Under the pieces are notes generated by a model that saw nothing but the letters and a program-made list of their open reading frames with translations, did not search any database and was not told where the DNA came from. DNA of 64,000 nt from Mycoemilia scoparia. Taxonomy: Eukaryota > Kickxellomycota > Kickxellomycetes > Kickxellales > Kickxellaceae. Of the stretch, positions 11,658-22,100 are shown one piece after another. Position 1 is the stretch's first letter. Each line of letters starts with the position of its first letter. Made by a program: the position numbers and the translations under genes. The DNA lies in contig JANBPU010000004.1 in assembly GCA_027575805.1 (NCBI GenBank), forward strand, positions 248,001-312,000, in the 5' to 3' direction.

Positions 11658-11969
11658 ATTCTCTGTTATAAACCTTTCTGCCTATCCAACATACTTGGCT
11701 TTATTCAACAAAAAAGACCTACAATACTATGTATTATTTATATCGCATGAGGTCCTAGTTATGGGGACTGTCAGGGTAACTGGGAAATGGATGCAGTTCT
11801 TCTCCGAGATCCACGTGCTTTTTTGGCACAAGCCAACTCTCACACATAACACGGCTAGCTGCTGGCACATGAAATATGAGCTTCCATGGGATATTATGTG
11901 CTCGATATTCCTTTCTTTATAATCCCACTCTTTCTACAATTTTATCCTCGTTTCTAAAGAATCATTATA

Positions 11970-13205
11970 ATGTCAACCCAAGCTTTTATTGTTGCTGCAA
12001 AGAGAACCCCATTTGGTGCATTCGGTGGCAAACTCAAGGGTTTAACAGCTAATGAGCTGGGAGGTATAGCAGCCAAAGCTGCACTAAACGAACTTCCCAC
12101 CTCCTTTGTTGAGAAGGCAACACACGCCAGCAGCACTGGCAGCCCTGCTATTTCTTCTGTTATATTTGGAAATGTAGCACAGACCTCAAAGGATGCTCCA
12201 TATTTGGCCCGCCATGTCGGGCATCGGGCTGGGCTTCCAGTAACCACAAATGCGCTCACCATCAACAGGCTTTGTGGATCAGGGTTCCAGAGCATAATCA
12301 ATGCGGTCCACGAGATCAAGGCCGGTGATAGCAAGGTTGTATTGACGGGTGGCTCTGAGAGCATGAGTCAGGCTCCCTATGTCCTTCGCGATGTCCGGTG
12401 GGGAACAAGATTTGGTCCAGATTACTTGAAGATGGAGGACTCTCTGGCATGCGCCTTGACTGATCAGTACCCTAATCCTATTGGCATGGGTATGACTGCA
12501 GAGAAGCTTGGAAGCCAGTATGGGATTACCCGCGAACAATGCGATGAGTTTGCTCTAAAGAGCCAACAGCGCTGGGCATCGGCCCATGCAAAAGGTATCT
12601 TTGATGCAGAGACTACCCCAGTGGAGGTCAAGGGCAAAAAAGGAAAGATCGAAGTGGTCAACGTAGACGAACACCCCCGACCAGATGCTAACGTTGAGTC
12701 ACTCAGAAAGCTCAAGCCCGTGTTCAAACAAGACGGATTGGTGACCGCTGGTAATGCATCTGGAATGAATGATGGAGCTGCCGCGGTCATAGTAGCCTCT
12801 GAGGAAGCCTGCAACGAGTATGGCTTCAATCCTTTGTCGCGAGTTGTGTCTTATCACGTTGTTGGAGTTGAGCCTAGTATAATGGGCATTGGCCCTGCTG
12901 ATGCCATTCGCGGTGCACTTAGCAAAGCTGGAAAGACTTTGGATGACATGGACTTGATAGAGGTCAATGAGGCATTCTCTTCTCAGTACCTTGCTGTTGA
13001 GAAGGAGCTGGGACTTGACTCATCAAAGACCAATGTTAACGGTGGCGCAGTCGCAATTGGACATCCGCTTGCTGCATCTGGGTCGCGTATAATGGCCCAC
13101 TTGACTCACCAACTTGTGGCCACAAAGAAGCGCTGGGCCATTGGCTCAGCATGTATTGGTGGCGGACAAGGAATTGCAATTGTCATCGAAAATTTGCAAA
13201 TCTAA
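11970..13205 (+). CDS. ACAA2: 3-ketoacyl-CoA thiolase, ACAA2 type
   Basis: Single exon of 411 residues. Thiolase II family enzyme that cleaves 3-ketoacyl-CoA to acetyl-CoA and a shortened acyl-CoA in beta-oxidation. Sequence similarity is closest to the animal mitochondrial ACAA2 type: AAKRTPFGAFGG at the start, then TINRLCGSGFQS, GGSESMSQAPY, VFKQDGLVTAGNASG and INEAF-like VNEAFSSQYLAVE. The nucleophile is Cys102, with His365 in GHPLAASGSR and Cys395 in ACIGGGQG as the remaining catalytic residues. The usual GHPLGASGAR loop reads GHPLAASGSR here. An insertion of about 15 residues near 45-60 (KATHASSTGSPAISS) is unusual. There is no cleavable presequence, PTS2 or C-terminal SKL, and ACAA2 itself carries an uncleaved mitochondrial signal, so mitochondrial location is inferred. 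Confidence 0.93.
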   Translation: MSTQAFIVAAKRTPFGAFGGKLKGLTANELGGIAAKAALNELPTSFVEKATHASSTGSPAISSVIFGNVAQTSKDAPYLARHVGHRAGLPVTTNALTINRLCGSGFQSIINAVHEIKAGDSKVVLTGGSESMSQAPYVLRDVRWGTRFGPDYLKMEDSLACALTDQYPNPIGMGMTAEKLGSQYGITREQCDEFALKSQQRWASAHAKGIFDAETTPVEVKGKKGKIEVVNVDEHPRPDANVESLRKLKPVFKQDGLVTAGNASGMNDGAAAVIVASEEACNEYGFNPLSRVVSYHVVGVEPSIMGIGPADAIRGALSKAGKTLDDMDLIEVNEAFSSQYLAVEKELGLDSSKTNVNGGAVAIGHPLAASGSRIMAHLTHQLVATKKRWAIGSACIGGGQGIAIVIENLQI

Positions 13206-13344
13206 CGAAGTTGGTCCCCTAGTTAACCAAGTACATGATGCCCCCTATTTTTTTAGCTTCCCACTACCTTTTGTGTGACGGCTATTTGATATTTTCAACA
13301 AACGGCCCCCCTGTAGTTTATTTAAATGTATCAAATGACAAGTA

Positions 13345-13489
13345 CTCCATTAAAAGGAAATAGATAGATACTCTCACATATTCTCTGCAAACCAGCCCAC
13401 AACCCACACATTTTAGCCGGAGCCTCAGTGATGGCTGACTAGTATCCAAGTGTATATCCTAGTACTACCCTTTTAGAGGAAACTACTCG
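13345..13489 (+). repeat. Dispersed repeat family B, copy 1
   Basis: About 145 bp. It starts near CCATTAAAAGGAAATAG and ends near CCCTTTTAGAGGAAACTACT, so its ends contain an inverted AAAAGG/CCTTTT core. The internal part (tctctgcaaaccagcccac, then gactagtatccaagtg) matches the copy at 42765..42908 closely and the copies at 30047..30158 and 35790..35934 less well. It is non-coding, and short-transposon (MITE-like) behaviour is inferred. Confidence 0.7.
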
Positions 13490-14199
13490 GCCAATTTATA
13501 ATTATTCACTAAACAGAAGATACCGTACCTTTTTATTTAGCCAAAACATTGTGCCTTTGCAACCCCGTTGCTCACAATAAAATACGTGTGAGGCATGAGC
13601 AAGCTATTGGATTTGCCATATGTATCGCATTCCACACGACTATCAGATTTGTTCTAGACACCTTGAAGCTATCATCAACGGCTTATCTTAATTAAATAAT
13701 TGCATGTTTCTTTCGATACAAATGGCATCATTTTATTTTGATGTGCTTACCAATTCCCCTTATCCTGGTGGTTGTGCTGTATTAATAATATTTTGGTCAC
13801 CGATTTCATCATACTGCTACAAACTCGACAAAAAACTCATGTTTCTACATGCACGTCATCCGGATCTTGCGTGCCATGATTGGGACAGATGCGTTATCTA
13901 CTGAGATCTCCCAGTCTTAATTCAGGATAATTTTCAACATTTCTAATCAAATAAAGCAATTATCTTTTCAACATTACTAAGGGGGTGCAGTTTCGCTGCT
14001 TTTCTCCACGATGGACACGGACACAGTCAAATGTTGGAGCGATCACGCAATCGCATGGGCCAGCAAATCAGCATATTGATGTAAAACATTTTTGGGTTAC
14101 GACGACAAGGTACTAGGCTGACAGACTACGCCACTGGGAAGCTCATTCGTCAATTACTAATGAAAGATGAGAGTCTACAAAATATACTATTCTAAAAAG

Positions 14200-14206
14200 T
14201 ATAAAA
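14200..14206 (+). promoter_or_regulatory. TATA box of the cystathionine gamma-lyase gene
   Basis: TATAAAA lies about 145 bp upstream of the chosen ATG at 14351 and is followed by a C/T-rich leader. This fits a strongly expressed fungal metabolic gene. I see no CACGTG (Cbf1-type) site nearby. Confidence 0.5.
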
Positions 14207-14350
14207 CCCCGGCCAGATTTTTCTCCAAACGACATCAAACAACTTTTACTTTCTCACGCTTTTGCAATTTTTTCTCCAGTTTAGAAAACTGCCCCTATCT
14301 TCAACACCAGCATCTAATTGCGATTTATATACAGGCTTTCTTCATACATA

Positions 14351-15637
14351 ATGCCTTCATCATACACTAACCCAGCCTCCGCTGTGCCCACAAACGAACA
14401 GGCAGCTGGCGGGCTTGTTGGTCATGCTGTTGAAGAGTCATCTATCCCAGCACCCATCTCTGGACACCACGTTCTTCCCACAGACGGATTCGGCACCCGC
14501 GCCATCCATGCTGGCTCAGACCCCGACCCTGCAACCGGTGCTGTTGTCCCAGCTCTATCTTTGTCAACCACCTACAAGCAGAACGGTATTGGCAACTTTG
14601 TCTTTGAATACTCCCGCTCGGATAATCCCAACCGCCGCAACTTTGAGCATGCCATTGCCGCTCTTGAAAAGGGAAAGCACGGCCTCGCATTCGCCTCCGG
14701 CTTAGCTGCAACCACCACTATTCTCAACTCATTGCCACATGGAGCTCATGTTATCAGCATGAATGATGTCTATGGTGGGACATACCGCTACTTCAACAAG
14801 GTAGCAACAAACATGAAAATAACCACGACCTTCCTGGACCTCACCAATCCATCCAACTTGCCCGATGCGATTACTCCTGACACCAAGCTGATCTGGATCG
14901 AATCCCCATCCAACCCTACTCTTCGCCTAGTAGATATCCCTGCTATTGTTGAGATAGCTCACAAATCAGACATATATGTCCTTGTTGACAACACCTTCCT
15001 CTCCCCCTACTTCCAAACCCCACTTGAACTTGGCGCCGATATTGTTCTCCACTCTGTAACCAAGTACATTAACGGTCACTCCGATGTGGTTATGGGCGCT
15101 ATTGTTACCAATGATGACAGCATAAACACCAAGCTAAGATTCTTGCAGAACTCAATGGGCGCTATTCCTAGCCCATTCGACTGCCATCAGGCCCAAAGAG
15201 GCTTGAAGACACTGCACCTTCGTATGCGCCAACATGCCATCAATGCAATGGCCGTTGCCAAGTTCTTGGAATCGTCGCCTTATGTCGAATCTGTGATCTA
15301 CCCTGGCCTCCCATCTCACCCCCAGCACGAGCTTGCCCTTCGCCAGCAACGCGGGTTCGGCGGCATGATCTCCTTTAGAATTAGGGGTGATTCCAAGACT
15401 GCCGACCGCTTCCTTAGCTCGACCAGACTCTTCACGCTCGCCGAGAGTCTTGGTGGCATCGAAAGTCTTGCTGAGCTCCCTTGCCTGATGACCCACGGCT
15501 CCGTCAGTGCCGAAGATCGCGAAAAGTTGGGCATCACTGACAATCTCATTCGTCTCTCTGTTGGTGTTGAAGATACTGAGGATCTCGTTGACGATGTTGC
15601 CCAGGCTCTTGAGCATGCTGTCAACACCGCTGCTTAA
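14351..15637 (+). CDS. CYS3: Cystathionine gamma-lyase
   Basis: Single exon of 428 residues from the ATG at 14351. An upstream in-frame ATG at 14318 would add 11 hydrophobic residues without family similarity and lies in the leader. This PLP-dependent Cys/Met-metabolism enzyme splits cystathionine into cysteine, 2-oxobutyrate and ammonia in the cytosol (reverse transsulfuration). Visible are FGTRAIHAGSDPDPATGAV, YSRSDNPNRRNFE, FASGLAATTTIL, WIESPSNPTLRLVDI and HSVTKYINGHSDVVMG, with the PLP lysine at Lys238. An N-terminal extension of about 45 residues before GFGTRAIHAG is low-complexity. Codon use is biased towards C-ending codons, unlike its neighbours, which suggests high expression. Cystathionine beta-lyase or gamma-synthase are related alternatives, but the overall match favours the gamma-lyase. 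Confidence 0.92.
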   Translation: MPSSYTNPASAVPTNEQAAGGLVGHAVEESSIPAPISGHHVLPTDGFGTRAIHAGSDPDPATGAVVPALSLSTTYKQNGIGNFVFEYSRSDNPNRRNFEHAIAALEKGKHGLAFASGLAATTTILNSLPHGAHVISMNDVYGGTYRYFNKVATNMKITTTFLDLTNPSNLPDAITPDTKLIWIESPSNPTLRLVDIPAIVEIAHKSDIYVLVDNTFLSPYFQTPLELGADIVLHSVTKYINGHSDVVMGAIVTNDDSINTKLRFLQNSMGAIPSPFDCHQAQRGLKTLHLRMRQHAINAMAVAKFLESSPYVESVIYPGLPSHPQHELALRQQRGFGGMISFRIRGDSKTADRFLSSTRLFTLAESLGGIESLAELPCLMTHGSVSAEDREKLGITDNLIRLSVGVEDTEDLVDDVAQALEHAVNTAA

Positions 15638-16134
15638 GAATCTCGATAGGAAACACATTAAGCTTCTTCGGCATGTATCTATTGTTTTAAAACCCGCCGT
15701 ACCACCCACCCACCACCACCACCCCCACTTATTTATTAAATGCATTACTAGGAATTATCATACATTTATATTAGTCTTCATTAGACACTTTCGTTTGAAT
15801 CTAATACAACAATAGCCCAATATTTCTTTGATAACACCCCAATTTTGGTTTGCTGTCAGTTACAGATTTTTGTATCAAGATAAATTTTAGGTCAATGATC
15901 AATCATTATAACGTTTATCAAATCATAGGGGAGAGCTCTAAATATTTTTTGTCTGGGAATTTGGTTTTATTAAAATTCACTTGAGTTTAAAAAGGTTTCT
16001 AGATCATAGAGATTATTCAATTAGGACCAATACAGGGCAACTTGTTACAATTAATCAAAAGTGCAAAATTTCAATATTGGCAAAATAAGTTACAGGTGAA
16101 ATCAAAAACGTGTTAGTTTTTAGTGAGAACTCGT
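15638..16134. other. Intergenic region between convergent genes
   Basis: About 0.5 kb between the CYS3 and INO80 stops. It starts with a C/A-rich run (caccaccaccaccccc) just after CYS3 and is otherwise AT-rich. No gene or repeat copy is seen. Confidence 0.6.
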
Positions 16135-19100
16135 TTATGTTGGCTTCGGGGTTGAGGGATTGGTGTTTGTTGCTGACAGTGTGGTTGATGGCGTTGGGGC
16201 AGTGCTGGACATTGTGCTATTGGCAGCAGTGCCAGTGCTTTTCTTTGTCCTTGATGTGCGTGGCTTTTTGGTGGGTGTTTCTGCCTTGGATCTTCCATCT
16301 TTAACTCCCCGTGACTTGCGCTTGGTCCTTGAGGAGCCTGCGGCTCGTGCAGCTGCTGCCAATTGATCCAGCTTTCTCTGGTAGTCAGCAAATATATGAT
16401 CTGCACTACCAACTATACTCTGCTTCACTTGGTTCTGGATAGATGGAGCTTGGATGGCATTTTTACCATTTGCTGCTGATGTTGGCGTTGGCTGTTGGCC
16501 TTCAATTGATTGGGTGCGGCTGGTAACAAGTGACTTCGTCCATGTTTGGTCTTCTTCCGTACTGGTCTCATCAAGCAGCAAGGAGACAATTTCTTTGGAG
16601 CTAACATCCATTGTATTGTTGGTGAATCCTTCATCGCTTAGAGAGTTGGGATCTTGGTCGTCAGAGCCACTCATCAACTTGTTCGGATTGGTGGTACTAG
16701 TCTTTGGATCACTTCCAGCAATGACGATCTTGTGGATTTGATCCTTTTGTTTAGCTCTTTGCAAGATGCGCTCTTCAATAGTTCTCTTGGTAATGAGGCG
16801 ATAAACGACGACTTGTTTTGTTTGGCCCAATCTATGCGCTCTGTCCATGGCCTGTTGATCAACAGTTGGGTTCCAATCACTGTCATAGAATATTACAGTG
16901 TCAGCAGCAGTCAGGTTAATACCAAGGCCGCCCGCTCTGGTACTTAGGAGGAAAACAAACAAATCTGGACGTGTTTGCCAGTCAGTAACCATATCTCTTC
17001 GATCTGAAATCTTGGATGACCCATCAAGCCGCAAATAGCTGTGCTGTCTATAAGCAAGGTACTCCTCCATAAGATCAATCATACGGGTCATCTGGAAATA
17101 TATCAAAACACGATGTCCCTCGGCCTTGAGCTTGGTTAGGAGTTGGTCAAGGACAGCCATTTTACCAGAATTTCTAATCAGTTTTTCCATAGATGGCACC
17201 CAAATATATGAACTGCCTTGGGAGAGGAATGGCCGTGACCAATCACGCCGCCTGACATCAATGCTGTCCAAAACTTCGCTGAAGCTGACAGTCTTCTCAG
17301 TAGTTTGAGATGCAATAATAGTTGGTGATATCCGGTGGCGAACTGGGTGAGACAATAAAAATTCGCTCTGCTCTAAAGCAAATGAGTGATCACTGCATAC
17401 TAGGTCAATAGGTGGGGCGACGGCGGCAGGTTTAAATAGTGCTGGTAGTAAACTACAAGGCGATGAATTGAATTCTTCAACAGAGACTGTTGCCATCTCT
17501 CTAAGATTTGGTGATAAAGAGAGGTTGTTGAGAGAAAAAGGACTCGTATTTAGAGGAGAGATAAGCATTCGAGAGTTCCAAGCTGCAGTAGAATGAAGTT
17601 CCCTATCTTCAGGATGGTCGTACGCATACTGCCAGAAGCCAAGATTTGGAATTGTAGTTTCTTGCAACAATTTGAACGTGTCTACAGAAGTGTTAAAGTG
17701 GGCGTCCTGTATCTGTTTAGGTGTATATCCCAACAGCTTAAGCACTACCATGTCTCTTGATGATTTATCACTCTCTCGTGCAACAATATTTTCTGTCGAC
17801 CAAATAGAAAAGAGGCGGTTGATAATGCTGCCATGGTTAGATATTGTCCTTCTATGGGATCTAATCGATGGGACTATACCTTCCCTGTAGAATAACCTTG
17901 GAACTTTCATAGACAGAATGTTGCGTGTTGCATAATGATATTGTGGAATATCATCATCTCTGGATATGGATCTGATCTCAGGATAGACGCACCATGCAAA
18001 TGGACTTTCAACTTCAGCCCGCTCAAACAGTTCGGGGTGATTGCATACTTTTCGGAACTGCATCACAAGGTTCATCAAACTTTCGTCTGAGTTTGTGCTA
18101 AGATCCTTACTAGAGCTGCTTCCGGACTGGAGCCTAGATAAAAGTTCGGTTACCGAAATCTTTCCCAAAAGACCACGATACATAACTGTCTGGCGTTGGG
18201 TGAGCTCACAAGGAACAAGGTGTTCAACTTTGTCAGCAAGTTCATGTTGAACGTGTCGCTTGATACGGCGGAGCATAAATGGCTTCAAAATCATTTGGAG
18301 GCGGCGCAGCTGGTGCTCATTTAGAGTACTACGGTTCTCGGCATGTGCTTCAATATCACGCGAAAACCAATCTCCAAACTCCTCGTGAGAGTCGAACAGG
18401 GAAGGCATGATAAAGTGCAAAAGTGCCCATAGCTCATGCATACTATTTTGGATGGGTGTTCCTGTCAACAGTAGACGATTACGGCAGTGGTATCTAAGTA
18501 GAACTTTCCATCTGGTCGAAGTCGAGCTCTTGATTGCTTGAGCTTCGTCTAACACCATGTACTGCCACTTTACCCTGTTCAGGCATGACTCGTCAGAGAC
18601 AACAATTTGGTAAGAAGTAATGACTACATGGAATGGTGAATCTTTGCGACCCAGTTGAGACGTATTCCAGAAGGAACGACGCAGGACCTTACGATCTTTC
18701 TGGGTACCCCAGTATGGTAGTACCTTGAATTCTGGCACAAATCTGGTGATTTCTTGTTGCCAGTTGTGGAGGGTAGATGCTGGGGCGACAACCATGAAGG
18801 GACCATATATGTTGTGTGTTTCAGCAAGGTATGCTAAAAGGGATATTGACTGGACAGTTTTACCCAAACCCATCTCGTCAGCAAGAATGCCGTTGATACC
18901 TTGCTCATAAAGATTGGCAAGCCAGTTGAGCCCCTTTAATTGGTATTCCTTGAGTTGACACATTAGCATGTTTGGCTGCTTGACCTCATTACTGGAGTCC
19001 ATTGTTGTGGGATTTTGAAGATTCATCGAATCAACCATGTCCGATACATTAACTTGGCCCTCACCCTTCTGGTCCTCACGTACCTGGTTGTCAAACTTGC

Positions 19101-22100
19101 GGATCCTGTCTTGATGCTGGGCCAAGGCATTGCGTGCGCTAGCGCGTGCCTGCTGAGCAAGCTCATCTTCTTTGTCACTATCAAAGTCAAGATCGTTGAA
19201 GTCCTTGGTGTTTTCTTCATCCTGCTTACTAGCGTCTTCGCTGCCATCGGCCTTTTTCTCGGCAATAAAGTGACTGTAAAGTTCTGTCTGGGAGATTAGG
19301 AAGTTCAATTTGCGCTGCTGTCTGCGTGCCTCGCGCGCTTCTTCTTCCTGGCGCTGTTTCTCGGCTGCTTCCTTCTCCGCTCTCTTTCTAGCCTCACGCT
19401 CTTCACGCTCATGTCTCTTCCAGAATACCAACATCTCACGCATTGTGCGGCGCGCCTTGTTAACCAGTTCTTTGGGTGGTTTAGTAGTGGCTCTACCGCC
19501 AGATCGACCAGAAGCTCTACGCAATTCGCGCTGACAAAGCTGGGCAACTTTGCGAGCGTTGTTATTGCGAACTGGAACATTGCTCTGCATCTGCTGGTAG
19601 GCCTTTGGAATATAGTTGCAGGCTATTTGACGGAATATGCTTTTTTGTATATCAGCCTTGCGCTGCTTAATTTCTTCTTCGGTCAAAGGAGCCGGTGGTA
19701 GCTGTATGATAGTAGGTGGTGGAGGCGGTGGTTGCTGTGGTGTGTCCGTGCTCACTCTTCGCTTAGATGTGTACCTGGACGTTGGTTTGGGCGATCCCTG
19801 ATCCGCCATTCCTGACCTCAAAAATGAATCTGCGTCATCATATCCTGCGACAGATTCCTCAAAGTTGGTCGGTGTGATTGGAGGATACTCTAGGGCCTTT
19901 AGCGACATCTTACCTCTGACTGAAACCATATCAGCTTTGGTTAACCCAGTAGACTTGTACTCTTTCCTATCAGACTTGCCAACCAAAGGCTTATCGTCAC
20001 CAGTCCACTCGGTAAGCTTGCTGCCAAATTTGGACAAGTGAGGCTGGAGACGATCCTGATAGCGTTTCAAAAAGTTTTTATGAACGCGGCGTTTTTTGTG
20101 ATTATAGTATTCCTCATAGCGAGAAATAGCACTGCGAGCACGCCTATGTATGTGGAGCATATAATCAAGAAGCTCTTGTTCGAATTCTGGAGGGAACTCT
20201 GTGTGCTCTGGGACAACTGCTGGCGGACTGGAGCCATTGTTATAAGTAAGAGACTGGTCATTTTGGGCTGTTGGAGCTTTATGCTTTCTGTGATTTCTTG
20301 ATGCATTTCTTGCATCACTATCAAATTCATTGTCATATGACACATCCTGAGAATAAATGTCTTTGTTGCCGCTTTGTTTCTTGCTTTTGGTCTGCTTTCG
20401 TTTATTGGAAGTGCGCGGGGTAGACCTATCAGCATGACGCCCTCTTCTTTTGGTCACGCTATGGGCTGAGCGTGGCGAGTCGACACTATCTCTAGCAACA
20501 GTGGAAATGTTGACTCTGCTTGATGCATGTGTGATGAGGGGTTCGTCATCAGAATCATCAACAGAGCCATTTGGCTCTTCAAAAGTACGCACTGGCTCTT
20601 GGGGAACAGAAGAGGTCTTCTTTGGTGGTGGCGTGTACCTTGGCCTTTGCTGCTCTTCACTATGCTCCACAGAATGTGGTGGAATAATACTAGATCGGCC
20701 ATGGGAGTAGAGGGCGCTCTCACTATAGACTGCCTTTGGGGAGCCTGTAGATAATCTCTGGTGGTTTGGCTCGCTATCAATATTCATATCTGCCTGGGAG
20801 GCCAGAACAGAAGGCGGTGGTAACTGTGGGTAAGGGCTTCTCTCGATGTGGACATCGTCTGGGGGCTGATACACTGGTCGATCGTAATCTGGATGAGAGG
20901 CATGTTCGGAGCGAGGGTGAGAGGACAAAAGCTGAGATATATTCATAACTGGGGCACGTTGCTCTTCTGCGCCTGGTGGTCTCAGCGGAGGCAACTCATT
21001 ACTTTCGCTCATATAATGTGATCTGGTATCATTTTCAAGCAAAGAGGAAACTCCGAATCCTGGTCTTTTGGATGTGGATGTACCTGGTTGTGGCGAATAG
21101 TCCCTTTGTCTAGTGGGGGAGTAAGATCGATAGGCATACATGGAAGAGTCTCTTGCTGCTCCGTATGGAGAGCCTATTCTCCTGTCGGCATCATAGTACC
21201 TGGAGTCCCGTGTAGGTATCGTGCTATGGTGTGGCTCTTGAGAAATATATTCATGGCTTTCAGCACGGCGATTACGCTGGAGGCTAAGATGCGTATCAAG
21301 GTTGTACGAATGCCCAGAGGTGCTGCGGATAGGAGATTCTCTATGATCAACAGAATATCCCCATCTATTCTGGCTTTCTCCAGACTCATGTCCAGGATAT
21401 GGCGAATGGGTGGCAGTAATTTTAGGTAGTGTTACTGATGGTGCTGGGGGAGAAAGGCGCTGCTGCCGATAATGTGGATGTTCATATCCAGAATGATTGC
21501 TGTAGCCTGGTATATCAGCTTGGCTTGAGCGCTGCTCTCTATCATAATAAGACTGACCATATCCATAGCTACTTTCTTGATGCATATAGCGAGATCCTTG
21601 ATGTCGAACATCGCTACTTGAACCAGCAACAGATCTGGCTGTTTCTCCATGGTCTTGCCTATAGCCGTAATCTGAACCATAGACACCGTAGTGATGATCA
21701 TACTCATTATGGTTTGATTGGTGGTGGCGTGAATGCTTTACTGAGGGAGGACTAAATCTCCCATATACTGGCTCCCGCTCCCTGTATCCAGGATGCTGAC
21801 CATCTTGTTCATAGGCAGAAGGCGTGGTAGATGTATATTGCTGGTAGCCAGCTCTTTGATGCTCTAGCTGGTGGTCGTATCTGCCATGGTAATCAGAGCT
21901 ACTCTGTATACCAGGTAAAATATTATTGCTATTACTACGGTCTCCATAGCCTGTATGTGCATAAGCTCTGGGTGAGCGGGTCGCTTCGTGGTTGTCAGTA
22001 GCTCTCAGCGAGGTGCCATACGGCGGAGCATAGCTCTCGCTGTACCCGTGCGATGAATGCCGCTGCTGGCTGTAATTCAAATTTGGAGAGGCAGACGATG

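Larger units (their letters stand above)
13206..14350. other. Intergenic region with one repeat copy and the CYS3 promoter
   Basis: Holds the thiolase 3' end, one copy of dispersed repeat family B (13345..13489) and the promoter of the downstream cystathionine gamma-lyase gene. Short frames in it (for example 13704..13904) show no recognisable protein features. Confidence 0.6.

Noticed and set aside
11954..12364. 136-codon minus-strand frame over the thiolase start
   Set aside because: It is the complement of a strongly conserved coding region in a codon-biased gene and shows no family features.
13206..14350. tRNA or other structural RNA genes in the gene-free regions
   Set aside because: I looked for GGTTCGAATC-like T-arm boxes and paired acceptor stems in the larger spacers and found none convincing. 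A covariance-model scan (tRNAscan-SE, Infernal) would be decisive.
15152..15745. 197-codon minus-strand frame over CYS3
   Set aside because: Antisense to the PLP-enzyme gene. Long antisense frames are expected opposite C-ending codon use, and the sequence resembles no protein.
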